Assembly: GCA_009772985.1 (NCBI GenBank) | Contig: WOUS01000003.1 | Coordinates: 186,001-250,000 of the forward strand | Source of the DNA: Anaerolineaceae bacterium | GTDB taxonomy: Bacteria > Chloroflexota > Anaerolineae > Anaerolineales > Villigracilaceae | Reading direction: 5' to 3' | DNA: 64,000 nt | In this document: piece after piece, positions 35,000 to 43,208 of the stretch | How the letters are laid out: each line of letters opens with the position of its first letter | Position numbering within the stretch: position 1 is the stretch's first letter | The notes under the pieces: model-generated | What the model was told of the DNA's origin: nothing | What the model saw: the letters and a program-made list of their open reading frames with translations, nothing else | The model's database searches: none | Made by a program: the position numbers and the translations under genes

Positions 35000-35024
35000 A
35001 TCAGGCCGGGCCTGGTCGCCAATC

Positions 35025-35759
35025 CTAGCCCGCACGCCCCTTCTTCCTCAAATCCCGGTAGGCCCACAATACCTGCCAGACGCGGAACGCCGCCTCGGCC
35101 TGGATCTTGAGCGACATTTTCGACTTGCCGCCGCGCCGCTCGGCAAAGTGGATCGGCGCCTCCCCGAACCGGCAGCCGAGACAGTGCGCCAGGTAGGCCA
35201 TCTCGACCAAAAAGATGTACCCGCTGGCGCGGATACGCTCCAGCGGCAGGCTGCGCAATGCTTCGGCGCGCCACAGGCGGTAGCCGGTGGTCACGTCACG
35301 CAGGGGCAGGCCGAGGATGGTGCGGGCGTAAAAGTTGCCAAAAGCCGAGAGTCCCTTGCGCCAGAGCGGCCAGCGCTTGTCCAGGCTGCCGCCGGGAACG
35401 TAGCGGGAGCCGAGCACCAGGTCGCAGGTCCGCAAGCGCTCCGCCATGGCCAGCAGGGCAGACGGGTCGTGCGAGCCATCGGCGTCCATCTGGGCCACCG
35501 CCTCGGCCCCATCCGCCAGCGCGATCTGGAAGCCTTCAAGGTAGGCCGAGCGCAGTCCCAGTTTCCCGGTCCGGTTCAGGACGCGGATGCGGCCCGGGTG
35601 CGCGGCAGCCAGTTCGCCGGCCAGGCGGCCGGTGCCGTCGGGGCTGTTGTCGTCCACCACCAGCAGGTGCAGGTCGAGCGGGAGCGACATTAAAGCGGAG
35701 ACCAGCCCGGGCAGGTTCTCCGCTTCGTTATAGGTGGGGGTGATGACCGTGATGCGCAA
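35025..35759 (-). CDS. Family 2 glycosyltransferase, polyprenol monophosphomannose synthase-like
   Basis: Residues TVITPTYNEAENL, LVVDDNSPDGTG, VAQMDADGSHDPSALL and VLGSRYVPGG are the GT-A/DPM1-type motifs in order, with the QMDADGSH metal-binding DXD variant. The C-terminal WYRD-like helix is amphipathic, with no extra membrane helices, so it is the soluble short form. It would charge a polyprenyl phosphate with a hexose, which fits the GT-C enzymes upstream. The start is probably TTG at 35759, just after the response-regulator stop; a longer reading is less like the family. Confidence 0.9.
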   Translation of the reverse strand: MRITVITPTYNEAENLPGLVSALMSLPLDLHLLVVDDNSPDGTGRLAGELAAAHPGRIRVLNRTGKLGLRSAYLEGFQIALADGAEAVAQMDADGSHDPSALLAMAERLRTCDLVLGSRYVPGGSLDKRWPLWRKGLSAFGNFYARTILGLPLRDVTTGYRLWRAEALRSLPLERIRASGYIFLVEMAYLAHCLGCRFGEAPIHFAERRGGKSKMSLKIQAEAAFRVWQVLWAYRDLRKKGRAG

Positions 35760-35766
35760 GGAGGTT

Positions 35767-36621
35767 CTAGGCCTTCTTCCGCAGGAGCGCCAGGCGCAGG
35801 TCTTCGGCGGAGGCGAAGGGTACACCGCCCGCCTTGACCACGCCCATCTTCACCGCCAGGCGCTTGCTACGCGGGGCGGATTGTTCGCGGTCTTTGATGG
35901 GGTAGAAATAGTCCAGCGACTGTTCGAGGCGGGTGCGGATCTTCTCCTGCGAGGCGGGCAGGAAAGCCTGCGTGGAGAGCAGGACGAAATCGGTCGGGCT
36001 GATGTGCCCGACGAAGTCGCCGGGAGCGCCCGAGTCGCGCACCACGTTGGCGACCATCAGGCTGACGGCGCGCAATACGTCGTCGGAGGCCACAAATCCG
36101 TAGGCTTCGCGGAAAGCCTCCAGGTTTTCGAGCGAGATGGACAGGGCGGCCCAGTCGGCTTTTTTCAGGCACTTCGCCAGGTTTTCGCTCACCAGCGGCC
36201 CGTCGGGCAGGCTGGTGATGGGATTGGTGAGGCTGTCCTGGCTGGCGCGGCGCAGCGCATTGCGGACCCGCAGCCTGAGTTCCTGCACGTCGAACGGTTT
36301 GGTGATGTAATCGTCCGCGCCGATTTCCAGCCCTTGCAGGCGGTCGGCGCGATCGCGTTTTTCGGTCAGGAAGATGATGGGGATGGGCTGGGTGCGGCGG
36401 CTGGCCCGGACGCGGCGCGCGACCTCGAACCCGTCTATGTCGGGCAGGCGGATGTCAAGAATGATCAGGTCCGGCTGGGATTCCTGGGCGGTGCGCACTC
36501 CGTCTTCGCCCCAGTTGACGGTGAACACTTCGTAGCCCTGTACGCGAAAGTAGGCAGTGAGCATCTCCGCCACATCGAGATCATCTTCCACAATGAGAAT
36601 CTTCGATTTCGCCTCAGACAT
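35767..36621 (-). CDS. Response regulator with degenerate GGDEF-like output
   Basis: 284 aa. A REC domain occupies 1-125 with the acidic pocket EDD (11-13), phospho-acceptor Asp in LIILDIRLPDIDGFEVA and the Lys in DDYITKPFDVQELRLRVRNALRR. The C-terminal 150 residues look like a GGDEF-fold domain without the GG(D/E)EF motif (PTDFVLLS at that place), so it should not make cyclic di-GMP. It lies in one run with the V4R and roadblock genes; the cognate kinase is not adjacent. Confidence 0.88.
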   Translation of the reverse strand: MSEAKSKILIVEDDLDVAEMLTAYFRVQGYEVFTVNWGEDGVRTAQESQPDLIILDIRLPDIDGFEVARRVRASRRTQPIPIIFLTEKRDRADRLQGLEIGADDYITKPFDVQELRLRVRNALRRASQDSLTNPITSLPDGPLVSENLAKCLKKADWAALSISLENLEAFREAYGFVASDDVLRAVSLMVANVVRDSGAPGDFVGHISPTDFVLLSTQAFLPASQEKIRTRLEQSLDYFYPIKDREQSAPRSKRLAVKMGVVKAGGVPFASAEDLRLALLRKKA

Positions 36622-36630
36622 GTCAAGCCC

Positions 36631-37266
36631 CTACAAGATGGGTTCTTTCTGGATGACGAACTCGCAGACGGTGTCGCCAACTGCGCAGCACTTGGACTCG
36701 TTGATGCGGAATTCCAGGCCGCCGGAGACCCAGGTCAGCATGGCCTGCAGGAGGCCGGTCGAGATGTAGCAGACCGGCTTGTCGGCGCCCTTGCGCGTCC
36801 AGCAGATCGGGCAGCGGTGGATGGTCCAGACGAATTCGTTCTCGGACTCTTCCACGGTGGAATGCTGGTCGGTGACCTGCGAGAAGATCTTGGCGCTGGC
36901 CGGCAGTCCGATGCGGATCTTGGCCACGAGCGGCAGCACTTTGAATGCCAGGTCGCCCACGCCCGCCAGCGCGCCGAAGTTCTTGAGGGCGTCGTTGAAG
37001 GTGGCGCGCCCGGCGCGCAGCGCCAGGCCGCGTCCGCCGCGCGGGCCGTACATTTCCTCCAGCGCCACGTGGATGGCGGTGAAATCTGCAAAATCGAAGC
37101 CGCGCTCCAGGTTGTCGGGAGGGTAATTATCAATCAAATGGCTCAAGCCCGCCAGGTTGAGGATCGCGTTCAAGCCGTTCTTGCCCATCACCTCTTCATA
37201 GGCTTCCAGCGCAATGCGGGTGAACTTGTTGGCGTAGTAGTAACCGCTCTTGGGGATGATCTCCAT
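36631..37266 (-). CDS. V4R/4-vinyl-reductase-like sensor domain protein
   Basis: A 211-aa soluble protein with a conserved N-terminal alpha domain (YYYANKFTRIALEAYEEVMGKNGLNAIL) and a C-terminal Cys-rich segment: CPICW, VCYISTGLLQAML and KCCAVGDTVCEFVI. This is the pattern of V4R/small-molecule-binding domains found in bacteriochlorophyll-type and gas-vesicle regulators. The Cys/His cluster could bind a metal. It is 9 bases from the REC gene and 15 bases from the roadblock gene, so it is likely the sensing part of one signalling unit. Confidence 0.75.
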   Translation of the reverse strand: MEIIPKSGYYYANKFTRIALEAYEEVMGKNGLNAILNLAGLSHLIDNYPPDNLERGFDFADFTAIHVALEEMYGPRGGRGLALRAGRATFNDALKNFGALAGVGDLAFKVLPLVAKIRIGLPASAKIFSQVTDQHSTVEESENEFVWTIHRCPICWTRKGADKPVCYISTGLLQAMLTWVSGGLEFRINESKCCAVGDTVCEFVIQKEPIL

Positions 37267-37281
37267 ATGACTTCGCCGCCT

Positions 37282-37653
37282 TTAAATAAGTTTGGTCAGG
37301 TCTTCGGCTGCGCGGCGCATGTCGAGGAAGATCAGTCCCAGTTTGGCCTGTTCACGCGCCAGCGCCGTCAGGACGGCTTCCTCGCCGACCGACATCAACA
37401 TCACGTAGCCTTTTTGGCCTTTGATATAGACCTGTTCCAGCGAGCCGCGGCCGAGTTCGGTGGCGATGCGCTCGCCCAGCGAGAGCATGGCCGCCGACAT
37501 GGCCGAGACGCGGTCTTCCTCCACACCCTGCGGCAGCGCCGAAGCGATGCTCAAACCGTCCACGCTGACCACCGCCGAAGCCTCGATATCCGGCGAAGAA
37601 GCCTGCAACTCGCGCAGGCGGTCCACCATCAGTTGGGTGCGATTCTTGGTCAA
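37282..37653 (-). CDS. Roadblock/LC7 domain protein (MglB-like)
   Basis: A 123-aa single-domain protein with the LC7 pattern: ASAVVSVDGLSIASALP, a central helix (SAMSAAMLSLGERIATEL) and QVYIKGQKGYVMLMSVGEEAVLTALA. In bacteria these act with small Ras-like GTPases in polarity and motility or in signalling. The start is TTG at 37653: GGAGG lies five bases upstream. No GTPase gene is adjacent. First gene of the run LC7-V4R-REC-GT2. Confidence 0.88.
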   Translation of the reverse strand: MTKNRTQLMVDRLRELQASSPDIEASAVVSVDGLSIASALPQGVEEDRVSAMSAAMLSLGERIATELGRGSLEQVYIKGQKGYVMLMSVGEEAVLTALAREQAKLGLIFLDMRRAAEDLTKLI

Positions 37654-37850
37654 ACCTGCCTCCTTGTCCCAACGCAATTTGAAATCACGTGACGCTCACG
37701 ACAGATTGTCATCCGGCGGAGCGCATCTGCAGCACAAGCAATTGCGGCATTTGGAACCAATGTAAATTTAGCACATGGCAGACAATGTGTCAAGTTGCCC
37801 TCCCCTTCTTTTCACAAGCAACCGCTTACAAATAAGTCAGCATCGAAACA

Positions 37851-37859
37851 TGCTATAAT
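37851..37859 (+). promoter_or_regulatory. Extended -10 promoter of the L,D-transpeptidase gene
   Basis: TGCTATAAT, an extended -10 (TGnTATAAT) 24 bases before the ATG at 37883. No -35 hexamer is seen at the standard spacing, which an extended -10 does not need. The rest of the gap 37654-37850 shows nothing. Confidence 0.65.
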
Positions 37860-37882
37860 CCCGGCACTCTGACACTGCTCCT

Positions 37883-39052
37883 ATGCGCCGAATATTCCTC
37901 CTCTCTCTGGAAATCATCCTCCTGACCTCGCTCCTGCCCGCCCCGCAGGCGGCAGCCGCGCCCGCCCTGCAATCCGGCGAGCCGGACTCCGGGTCTGTCC
38001 TCTGCCCGACCGGCCTCTATATTGACGCGCCGGACGACTGCCTGCCGCTCGGCCCGTCCGCGTACCTGGCCTCCCTCGCGCAGACGGGCATCCCCTGGCC
38101 CATCCGCCCCCTGCCCGCCTACAAGCCGGAGCGCGCGCTCGCCAACTACCCTTATAATTACTTCAAGGTCGAAGACACCGGGACGTATGTATTCCCATCC
38201 CTCACATCCGCAGCAAGCGACGCGACTTCCGGATGGAGGATAGGGCCGGGGCAAACTCTCTATGTGGCCTACCAGGAACGGGTGGAAATCGATTCGAGAA
38301 TCTTTTACTATCTCGACAACGGCGGCTGGATCCGGGGAGACGGAGCGCGCGTCGGCCAATACGACCCGCCTTTCCAGGGGCTGCTGTTCAGTTCCACACC
38401 ACGCAACACCTTTGGCTGGGTACTCCAGCAAGTGGAATCACGCCTCACACCCGGCTATGCCGGTGCTTACACCGGCAGGGGATACTACCGATTCAACGTG
38501 GTGCAAGTCTACGCAACCCAATCTGCCGACGGGGTGGACTGGGCGCTGATCGGTCCGGACGAATGGCTGGAAGCGCGTCACGTGGCCCGGGTCGAGCCGC
38601 GTACCTCTTCCCCCGAAGGCCTTGCCGCCACGCGCTGGATCGAGATCAACCTCTTCGAGCAGACTCTGACCGTCTACGATAACAACCGGCTGGTCTTTGC
38701 CACCCTGGTCTCCACCGGCACGGACCCATACTGGACCAGGCCGGGCATCTTTTCCATTTACCAGATGAAACCGGCCGAAACGATGAGCGGCACCTTCGAG
38801 GCCGACCGCTCCGATTACTACTACCTCGAAGCCGTCCCGTGGACCATGTACTTCGACGACAAACGCGCCCTGCACGGCGCATACTGGCACAATAAATACG
38901 GTTACGAAACCTCGCACGGCTGCGTCAACATGTCGATGGGAGATTCGCACTGGCTGTACAACTGGGCGCACGAAGGCGACGTGGTCTACGTCTACGACCC
39001 CTCCGGGCGGACGCCGACCGACCCGGCGCTGTACGGCGCAGGTGCGCCTTGA
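37883..39052 (+). CDS. Secreted L,D-transpeptidase (YkuD domain)
   Basis: 389 aa with a signal peptide (residues 1-27, MRRIFLLSLEIILLTSLLPA then AAA). The catalytic YkuD domain is at the C-terminus: IEINLFEQTLTVYDNNRLVFA, STGTDPYWTRPGIFSIY and the active site HGAYWHNKYG with SHGCVNMS, whose Cys is the nucleophile. The middle region resembles an SH3/binding region. It would cross-link peptidoglycan or attach proteins to it outside the membrane. Preceded by an extended -10 box. Confidence 0.93.
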   Translation: MRRIFLLSLEIILLTSLLPAPQAAAAPALQSGEPDSGSVLCPTGLYIDAPDDCLPLGPSAYLASLAQTGIPWPIRPLPAYKPERALANYPYNYFKVEDTGTYVFPSLTSAASDATSGWRIGPGQTLYVAYQERVEIDSRIFYYLDNGGWIRGDGARVGQYDPPFQGLLFSSTPRNTFGWVLQQVESRLTPGYAGAYTGRGYYRFNVVQVYATQSADGVDWALIGPDEWLEARHVARVEPRTSSPEGLAATRWIEINLFEQTLTVYDNNRLVFATLVSTGTDPYWTRPGIFSIYQMKPAETMSGTFEADRSDYYYLEAVPWTMYFDDKRALHGAYWHNKYGYETSHGCVNMSMGDSHWLYNWAHEGDVVYVYDPSGRTPTDPALYGAGAP

Positions 39053-39077
39053 CGCTCCCCGATGCGTATGGTATATT
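39049..39077 (+). promoter_or_regulatory. Sigma-70 promoter of tRNA-Asp
   Basis: TTGACG (39049-39054), a 17-base spacer and TATATT (39072-39077). The -35 box overlaps the stop codon of the L,D-transpeptidase gene. The predicted start lies about six bases before the mature tRNA. Confidence 0.8.
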
Positions 39078-39090
39078 TGCGCCCGCTACC

Positions 39091-39167
39091 GGTCCCGTGG
39101 TGTAGTGGTTAAACATGCGGCCCTGTCAAGGCCGAGACCGCGGGTTCGAATCCCGTCGGGACCGCCA
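39091..39167 (+). tRNA. tRNA-Asp (anticodon GTC)
   Basis: Seven-base acceptor stem GGTCCCG with CGGGACC, discriminator G and encoded CCA (39165-39167). The anticodon stem CGGCC/GGCCG has the loop CTGTCAA, anticodon GTC at 39125-39127. The T arm carries GGTTCGAATCCC. Confidence 0.97.
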
Positions 39168-39181
39168 GAATGATTTGCCAG

Positions 39182-39207
39182 ACTTCCCCATGCGGGAAGT
39201 TTTTTTA
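39182..39207 (+). terminator. Terminator of tRNA-Asp
   Basis: Stem ACTTCCC/GGGAAGT with loop CATGC, followed by seven T. Confidence 0.88.
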
Positions 39208-39273
39208 TTCAAACACCGGGCCTGCGCCGCCAAAAACCGAAGCAAACTCCCCGCAACCTGCAATGAACTTGAT

Positions 39274-39302
39274 TTGACACGCCTCCCCATTTACGCTAAA
39301 CT
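39274..39302 (+). promoter_or_regulatory. Strong promoter of the recombinase-like gene
   Basis: Consensus TTGACA (39274-39279), a 17-base spacer and TAAACT (39297-39302), 45 bases before the chosen ATG. Confidence 0.8.
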
Positions 39303-39346
39303 ATACGCAGCATAGGATGATAGAAATGTCCTATGAGGAGATCATG

Positions 39347-40234
39347 ATGTCCGATGCGCATTTATCCCCCCAGACCGGTCTCATCCCCGCCATCAACGCT
39401 TGGGAAATCTACCTGTATGACCAGGGCCGTTCCCCCAATACCGTCAAAGCGTTCCTCTCAGACGTGCGCATTCTAACCGTCTACCTGCCCCCCGACCGCA
39501 CGCTGGGCGCCATCACCACCGACGACCTGAACCACTTCCTGCACTGGCTCGAACATGAGCGCGGTGTGCCCTGCTCGCCCAAGAGCCTGGCGCGGCGTGT
39601 CACCTCCGTCAAATCGTTCTTCCGCTGGCTGCAAAAAGGCGGCGCCATCCTGGTGGACCCCGGCGAGAAGGTGGTCCAGCGCTCGGTGCTCAGCCCCCTG
39701 CCCGAGGTCCTGACCGAGGCGGAACTGGATGCCGCGCTGCTGGCCGCCGACCGCCACCGCCGCCAGTCGAAACCGGACGCCCGTCCCTACGCCCTGCTCG
39801 CCCTCCTGCTCGCCACGGGCGTCAAAAAATCCGAGTGCCTGGGCATCCACCTCAACCACATTGACCTGGAAGCGCCCGAAGGCCCGCTGGTCTTCATCCG
39901 CTACGCCAGCCCGACCAACCGCTACAAGGAACGCAAACTCAGCCTGCCCGAAGACTGGGTGCCAGCCTACGAGGAATACCTGGCACGCTACAATCCCGCC
40001 GACCGGCTGTTCCCCTGGTCGCCGCGCCGGCTCGAGTACCTGCTCGAAGACATCGGCCGCGAAGCCGGCCTGTCCAAGCACCTGTCCTTCGACATGTGCC
40101 GCTGGACGTGCGCCCTCCAGGATTACCTCAACAACGTGGAACACGACAAGATCCGCCAGAAACTGGGCATCTCGAAAATCCAGTGGCGCGAGATCAGCAT
40201 GAAATTGCGGCAGCTCGCGGGAAAGAGTGAGTAA
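39347..40234 (+). CDS. Tyrosine-recombinase-like protein with degenerate active site
   Basis: 295 aa with the XerC/XerD layout: SAM-like N-terminal domain (INAWEIYLYDQGRSPNTVKAF, TSVKSFFRWLQKGG) and a C-terminal catalytic fold. The active residues are largely lost. The box I Arg is Lys (ATGVKKSE), the HxxR of box II is DMCR, the LGH motif is LGIS, and no Tyr follows at the nucleophile site (IQWREISMKL). Only the hairpin Lys and one Arg remain. It is thus probably a DNA-binding relative, not an integrase. The ATG at 39347 is chosen for the GAGGAG six bases upstream. It sits next to tRNA-Asp with a near-consensus promoter. Confidence 0.85.
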   Translation: MSDAHLSPQTGLIPAINAWEIYLYDQGRSPNTVKAFLSDVRILTVYLPPDRTLGAITTDDLNHFLHWLEHERGVPCSPKSLARRVTSVKSFFRWLQKGGAILVDPGEKVVQRSVLSPLPEVLTEAELDAALLAADRHRRQSKPDARPYALLALLLATGVKKSECLGIHLNHIDLEAPEGPLVFIRYASPTNRYKERKLSLPEDWVPAYEEYLARYNPADRLFPWSPRRLEYLLEDIGREAGLSKHLSFDMCRWTCALQDYLNNVEHDKIRQKLGISKIQWREISMKLRQLAGKSE

Positions 40235-40260
40235 AACGTAAGACGTAAAACGTAAAAAGG
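40235..40260. repeat. GTAAAAC heptamer tract
   Basis: AACGTAA/GACGTAA/AACGTAA/AA, period 7, directly after the recombinase-like gene stop. Confidence 0.7.
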
Positions 40261-40282
40261 CTTCCGGTTACGGGAGCCTTTT
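40255..40282. terminator. Bidirectional terminator between convergent genes
   Basis: AAAAGGCTTCCGG and CGGGAGCCTTTT form a stem with one mismatch around the tilS stop codon. A/T runs on both sides suit both directions. Confidence 0.75.
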
Positions 40283-41668
40283 GATTTCCAAATGCAGCAC
40301 GCGCTTCGTTTTTTCTGTGACCCGGAACCGGTGGGCGATGCGGAACCCCGGCGCCCAGGCGATCTCCTCCCCGGCGCAGATGAGGGGCCAGCCTGCCCGC
40401 GCCCGCCTCGGCAGTTTGACGTTAACGAAGAAGTCGGACAATTTGACGGAACCGGACTCCATGCCGAGCGGCGTGAACCGGTCGCCGGCGCGGCGCGGCC
40501 GGACCGTGAGCCGGTCGCCCGTTAAATCGGCATCCAGCCAGGCGGACCAATTGTCAGTGTACAGTGGACAGTGGACAGTGTCCAGTGGTTGGTGTTCGAT
40601 GGTCAGCGCCCAGCCGTTACCCAGATCACACTGTTTACTGTTTACTGGAAACTGTACACTGACCTGTGGGAATTGCGCGGAAGGCAAATCGGCTTCATAT
40701 TCGGCGAGGTAGATTTTTCCGCTTTCCGCAAATAAATACAAGCCATTCACAAAGTCAACCTGTTTCCCGCCCGGCTTCTCGACGAACCCGGCGGCGCGCT
40801 CCAGCGCATCGAAGCCGAAGTCGCGGCTGTCGGGGCGGAGCATCTCCCCCGCCCGGCGGATGAGATTCCGCCGCAGGCCGGTGGAGAGTTGCGCTAGTTT
40901 GGACGCGTCAAATGCGACCCAGCCCGCGCCCGTTCCGGAAACCGCCTCCGTCCAGGCCTTATCCAACACATCTTGCAAGACGGCAAAATCGCCCTGCAAA
41001 GCGGAGGCGGTCCGCAGGAGGGATTCTTTGAAGCGCGGATTGTATTTCTCGAGTTCGGGGATCAACGTGTGCCGCAGGCGGTTGCGGAAGTAGGTTTGAT
41101 CCGCGTTGGTGGCGTCGAAGTGCGGCTCCAGCCCGTGCGCGCGGCACCAGTCTTCGGTATCCGCGCGCCAGAGCGTGAGCAGCGGGCGGATGATGGGAAT
41201 CTCCGGGTCGAAGACCGGCAGCAGCGTAAGGGTCTCCATCCCTTTCAGCCCGGCCAGCCCCGCGCCGCGCAGGAAGTGCATCAGCACCGTCTCGACCTGG
41301 TCGTCGGCGGTGTGACCGACCGCCACGGCCTGCGCCCCCTCCCGCCGCGCGGCGGCGAACAGGAAGCGGTAGCGCAGCGTCCGGGCGGCCTCTTCGAGGG
41401 AGAGACTGTTCGCCCCGGCGTAGGCGCGCACGTCGGCGGAGTCGGTCACGAAAGGCAGGCCGAGCGTCCGCGCCCGCCCGGAAACGGAGGCAGATTCGAG
41501 GTCCGCTTCGGGGCGCAGTTTGTGATTGAAGTGCGCCACGATGACCGGGTATCCCGCCGCGCGTAAAACGTCCAGCAGGCACAGGCTGTCCGGTCCGCCG
41601 GAAATCCCCGCCAGCACGGGGCGGGTCGGGTCGAGTTGGCATTGGTCGCGCAGGATGGATTCGAGCAT
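40268..41668 (-). CDS. tilS: tRNA(Ile)-lysidine synthetase
   Basis: 466 aa. TilS converts C34 of the CAU-anticodon tRNA-Ile to lysidine. The PP-loop SGGPDS is at residues 23-28; VAHFNHKLRPEAD, AVGHTADDQVETVLMHFLRGAG and FRNRLRHTLIPELEKYNP are diagnostic. C-terminal TilS domains follow (about 270-466; PRRAGDRFTPLGM). An inverted pair of heptamer repeats (40554-40663) is translated in frame as FPVNSKQCDLGNGWALTIEH, inside the variable linker before the last domain. The stop lies in a bidirectional terminator. Confidence 0.95.
   Translation of the reverse strand: MLESILRDQCQLDPTRPVLAGISGGPDSLCLLDVLRAAGYPVIVAHFNHKLRPEADLESASVSGRARTLGLPFVTDSADVRAYAGANSLSLEEAARTLRYRFLFAAARREGAQAVAVGHTADDQVETVLMHFLRGAGLAGLKGMETLTLLPVFDPEIPIIRPLLTLWRADTEDWCRAHGLEPHFDATNADQTYFRNRLRHTLIPELEKYNPRFKESLLRTASALQGDFAVLQDVLDKAWTEAVSGTGAGWVAFDASKLAQLSTGLRRNLIRRAGEMLRPDSRDFGFDALERAAGFVEKPGGKQVDFVNGLYLFAESGKIYLAEYEADLPSAQFPQVSVQFPVNSKQCDLGNGWALTIEHQPLDTVHCPLYTDNWSAWLDADLTGDRLTVRPRRAGDRFTPLGMESGSVKLSDFFVNVKLPRRARAGWPLICAGEEIAWAPGFRIAHRFRVTEKTKRVLHLEIKRLP
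40554..40663. repeat. In-frame inverted heptamer pair in tilS
   Basis: Left arm CAGTGTA/CAGTGGA/CAGTGGA/CAGTGTC/CAGTGG, right arm ACTGTTT/ACTGTTT/ACTGGAA/ACTGTAC/ACTG. The arms are reverse complements about 40 bases apart and are translated without a frame change. Confidence 0.85.
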
Positions 41669-41696
41669 CAGCCCTATTAAACCACAAACCTCCGGG

Positions 41697-42545
41697 TCAG
41701 CCGCCGGAGGTTTCGATCACGTATTCGGTCTTTTTCCCGCCGAACAGACCGGCGAGAAAATGGTACAACGCAAAAAGTTCGAGGGCGAAGGGCAGGTAGC
41801 CGCCGTAACCCAGGAGTGGCATTTCGAAAACGTGGAGCCAGTCGCCCCAGGGGACGTGATAGACCCACTTCGGGTAGGAAAGGAAATTCCACATTTCCCA
41901 GAAGAAGGCGGTGAGAAGCACGCCCAGCCAGAGCGTGACGACCGGACGCCAGTCGCCGTCTTTGGTCCACTCGACGAGCGAGCGGCGGCCCAGCCAGATG
42001 TTGACCGGTTCCATGATGAAGTAGAGCGAGATCCAGACGAAGGGGAAGAAGATTTTCGGCCAGGCGGCCATCGCGGCGAGCATCATCCAGCCCGCCAGGA
42101 AGAAGCCGATGGTAACAGATTTCGTCGGGCGGATTATCGGACCCTTGACCGGTTTGCGGAGGTAACTGCGCACCAGTTCCGCGCTGCCGAAAACGGCCGG
42201 GATGACGGTGGTGAAGTTGAGCGTGGCCCAGACGCCGAACAGGAACGGGGAGAACGCTTCCGCTCCGACGTAGGTCCAGTTTTGCAGGCGCCGGTTGGCG
42301 AGTTCGAACAGCCACCAGACCGGCGAGGAGGCCAGGAACAGGCCGAGGTATTTTTTCCAACTGCGGGTGAGGAGCGAGGTGTCGGTGCGCAGGAAAACCA
42401 GCGCGTCGACCGTCAGGGCGTAGCCCAGCCAGAGTGGGAAGAAGGCCCATTGCGTGCGCAGGCCGGGCAGGACCCAGTTGAGCGTCCAGAAGGCGGCGAT
42501 GAGGAGCAGTCCGATCCAGCCGTGGAGGGGGAATCTTCGTTTCAT
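41697..42545 (-). CDS. Multi-pass membrane protein of unknown function
   Basis: 282 aa with about seven to eight hydrophobic helices and Trp-rich loops (PVWWLFELANRRLQNWTYVG, FFWEMWNFLSYPKWVYHVPW). The conserved-looking WEMWN and ELANRRLQNW segments sit at helix ends. I do not recognise the family. It ends 28 bases before tilS on the same strand, so the two may be co-transcribed. A repeat palindrome lies just upstream. Confidence 0.75.
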   Translation of the reverse strand: MKRRFPLHGWIGLLLIAAFWTLNWVLPGLRTQWAFFPLWLGYALTVDALVFLRTDTSLLTRSWKKYLGLFLASSPVWWLFELANRRLQNWTYVGAEAFSPFLFGVWATLNFTTVIPAVFGSAELVRSYLRKPVKGPIIRPTKSVTIGFFLAGWMMLAAMAAWPKIFFPFVWISLYFIMEPVNIWLGRRSLVEWTKDGDWRPVVTLWLGVLLTAFFWEMWNFLSYPKWVYHVPWGDWLHVFEMPLLGYGGYLPFALELFALYHFLAGLFGGKKTEYVIETSGG

Positions 42546-42572
42546 GATTTAGCCATCTGACATTTTTAGAAT

Positions 42573-42663
42573 AGGACGCGGATGAACGCGGAAAACGCGG
42601 ATTTTCTTTTTTGAAACGAAAAAAACAGCCCTTTTCCGCGCTCGTCGGCGCTCGTCCGCGTCC
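42573..42663. repeat. Palindromic GGACGCGGATGAACGCGG element
   Basis: GGACGCGGATGAACGCGG (42573 onwards) pairs with CGCTCGTCGGCGCTCGTCC (42640 onwards), with an A/T-rich centre. It fills the gap between the PIN toxin gene and the membrane protein gene. Confidence 0.7.
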
Positions 42664-42689
42664 CAATTTTGAAGATTTACGATGTCAAC

Positions 42690-43208
42690 TCACCCGATGC
42701 GCGGACGGGTGTGTTCGGCCGGCACTTCGCCAGCCAGTTTCAGGATGCGGCGGCGGAAGTCGTCCGACAGCCAGAGGCCGGCCTTGCCGAACCGTTCCAC
42801 GTACGGCGCGATAACCGGGGTGAGGCCGCGCCGCTTGGCTTCCATCAGGACCTTGAGCGTGCCCCAGCATTTCACGCCGACCGCCGCGGCGGCGCGGCGT
42901 GCCATCGGGTCGTCGAGCAGGACGACGCAATCGGGATTCTCGAAGGCCAGCGACATGGCCGCCACCTCGCCGGAGTTCAGGTCGAGCGACAGCCAGGCCG
43001 AGGGGACGGTCAGCTGGGGATCCTCGTATTCCACCCAGGGCAGGTCGAACGGGCTGGGCACTTCGTAGCCGACAAAGCGCGCCTGGAGCAAATCCTCCAG
43101 CACCACCGAGGGCATCAGGATGCGGTCGAACAGTTTCGGCAGCCATTCGATGGCGCCGAGGCGGTAGAGATAGATGACCGGCGAGACGCTGCAGACCGCT
43201 TTATTCAT
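42690..43208 (-). CDS. PIN-like DUF3368 toxin
   Basis: 172 aa. It starts MNKAVCSVSPVIYLYRLGAI with the DUF3368 opening, and carries VLLDDPMARRAAAAVGVKCWGTL, the acidic and Arg motif of this PIN-like family, with EVAAMSLAFENPDC between them. It overlaps the upstream UPF0175-like gene by eight bases. UPF0175-DUF3368 pairs behave as toxin-antitoxin modules; the nuclease target is unknown. Confidence 0.87.
   Translation of the reverse strand: MNKAVCSVSPVIYLYRLGAIEWLPKLFDRILMPSVVLEDLLQARFVGYEVPSPFDLPWVEYEDPQLTVPSAWLSLDLNSGEVAAMSLAFENPDCVVLLDDPMARRAAAAVGVKCWGTLKVLMEAKRRGLTPVIAPYVERFGKAGLWLSDDFRRRILKLAGEVPAEHTRPRIG

Noticed and set aside
39091..40234. Integrated mobile element at tRNA-Asp with its integrase
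   Set aside because: The recombinase-like protein lacks catalytic residues, and I see no repeated tRNA 3' end (attR) or other element genes downstream.
40554..40663. CRISPR-like reading of the repeated tracts
   Set aside because: Units are only 7-9 bases, degenerate and contiguous with no spacers; no cas genes are present.
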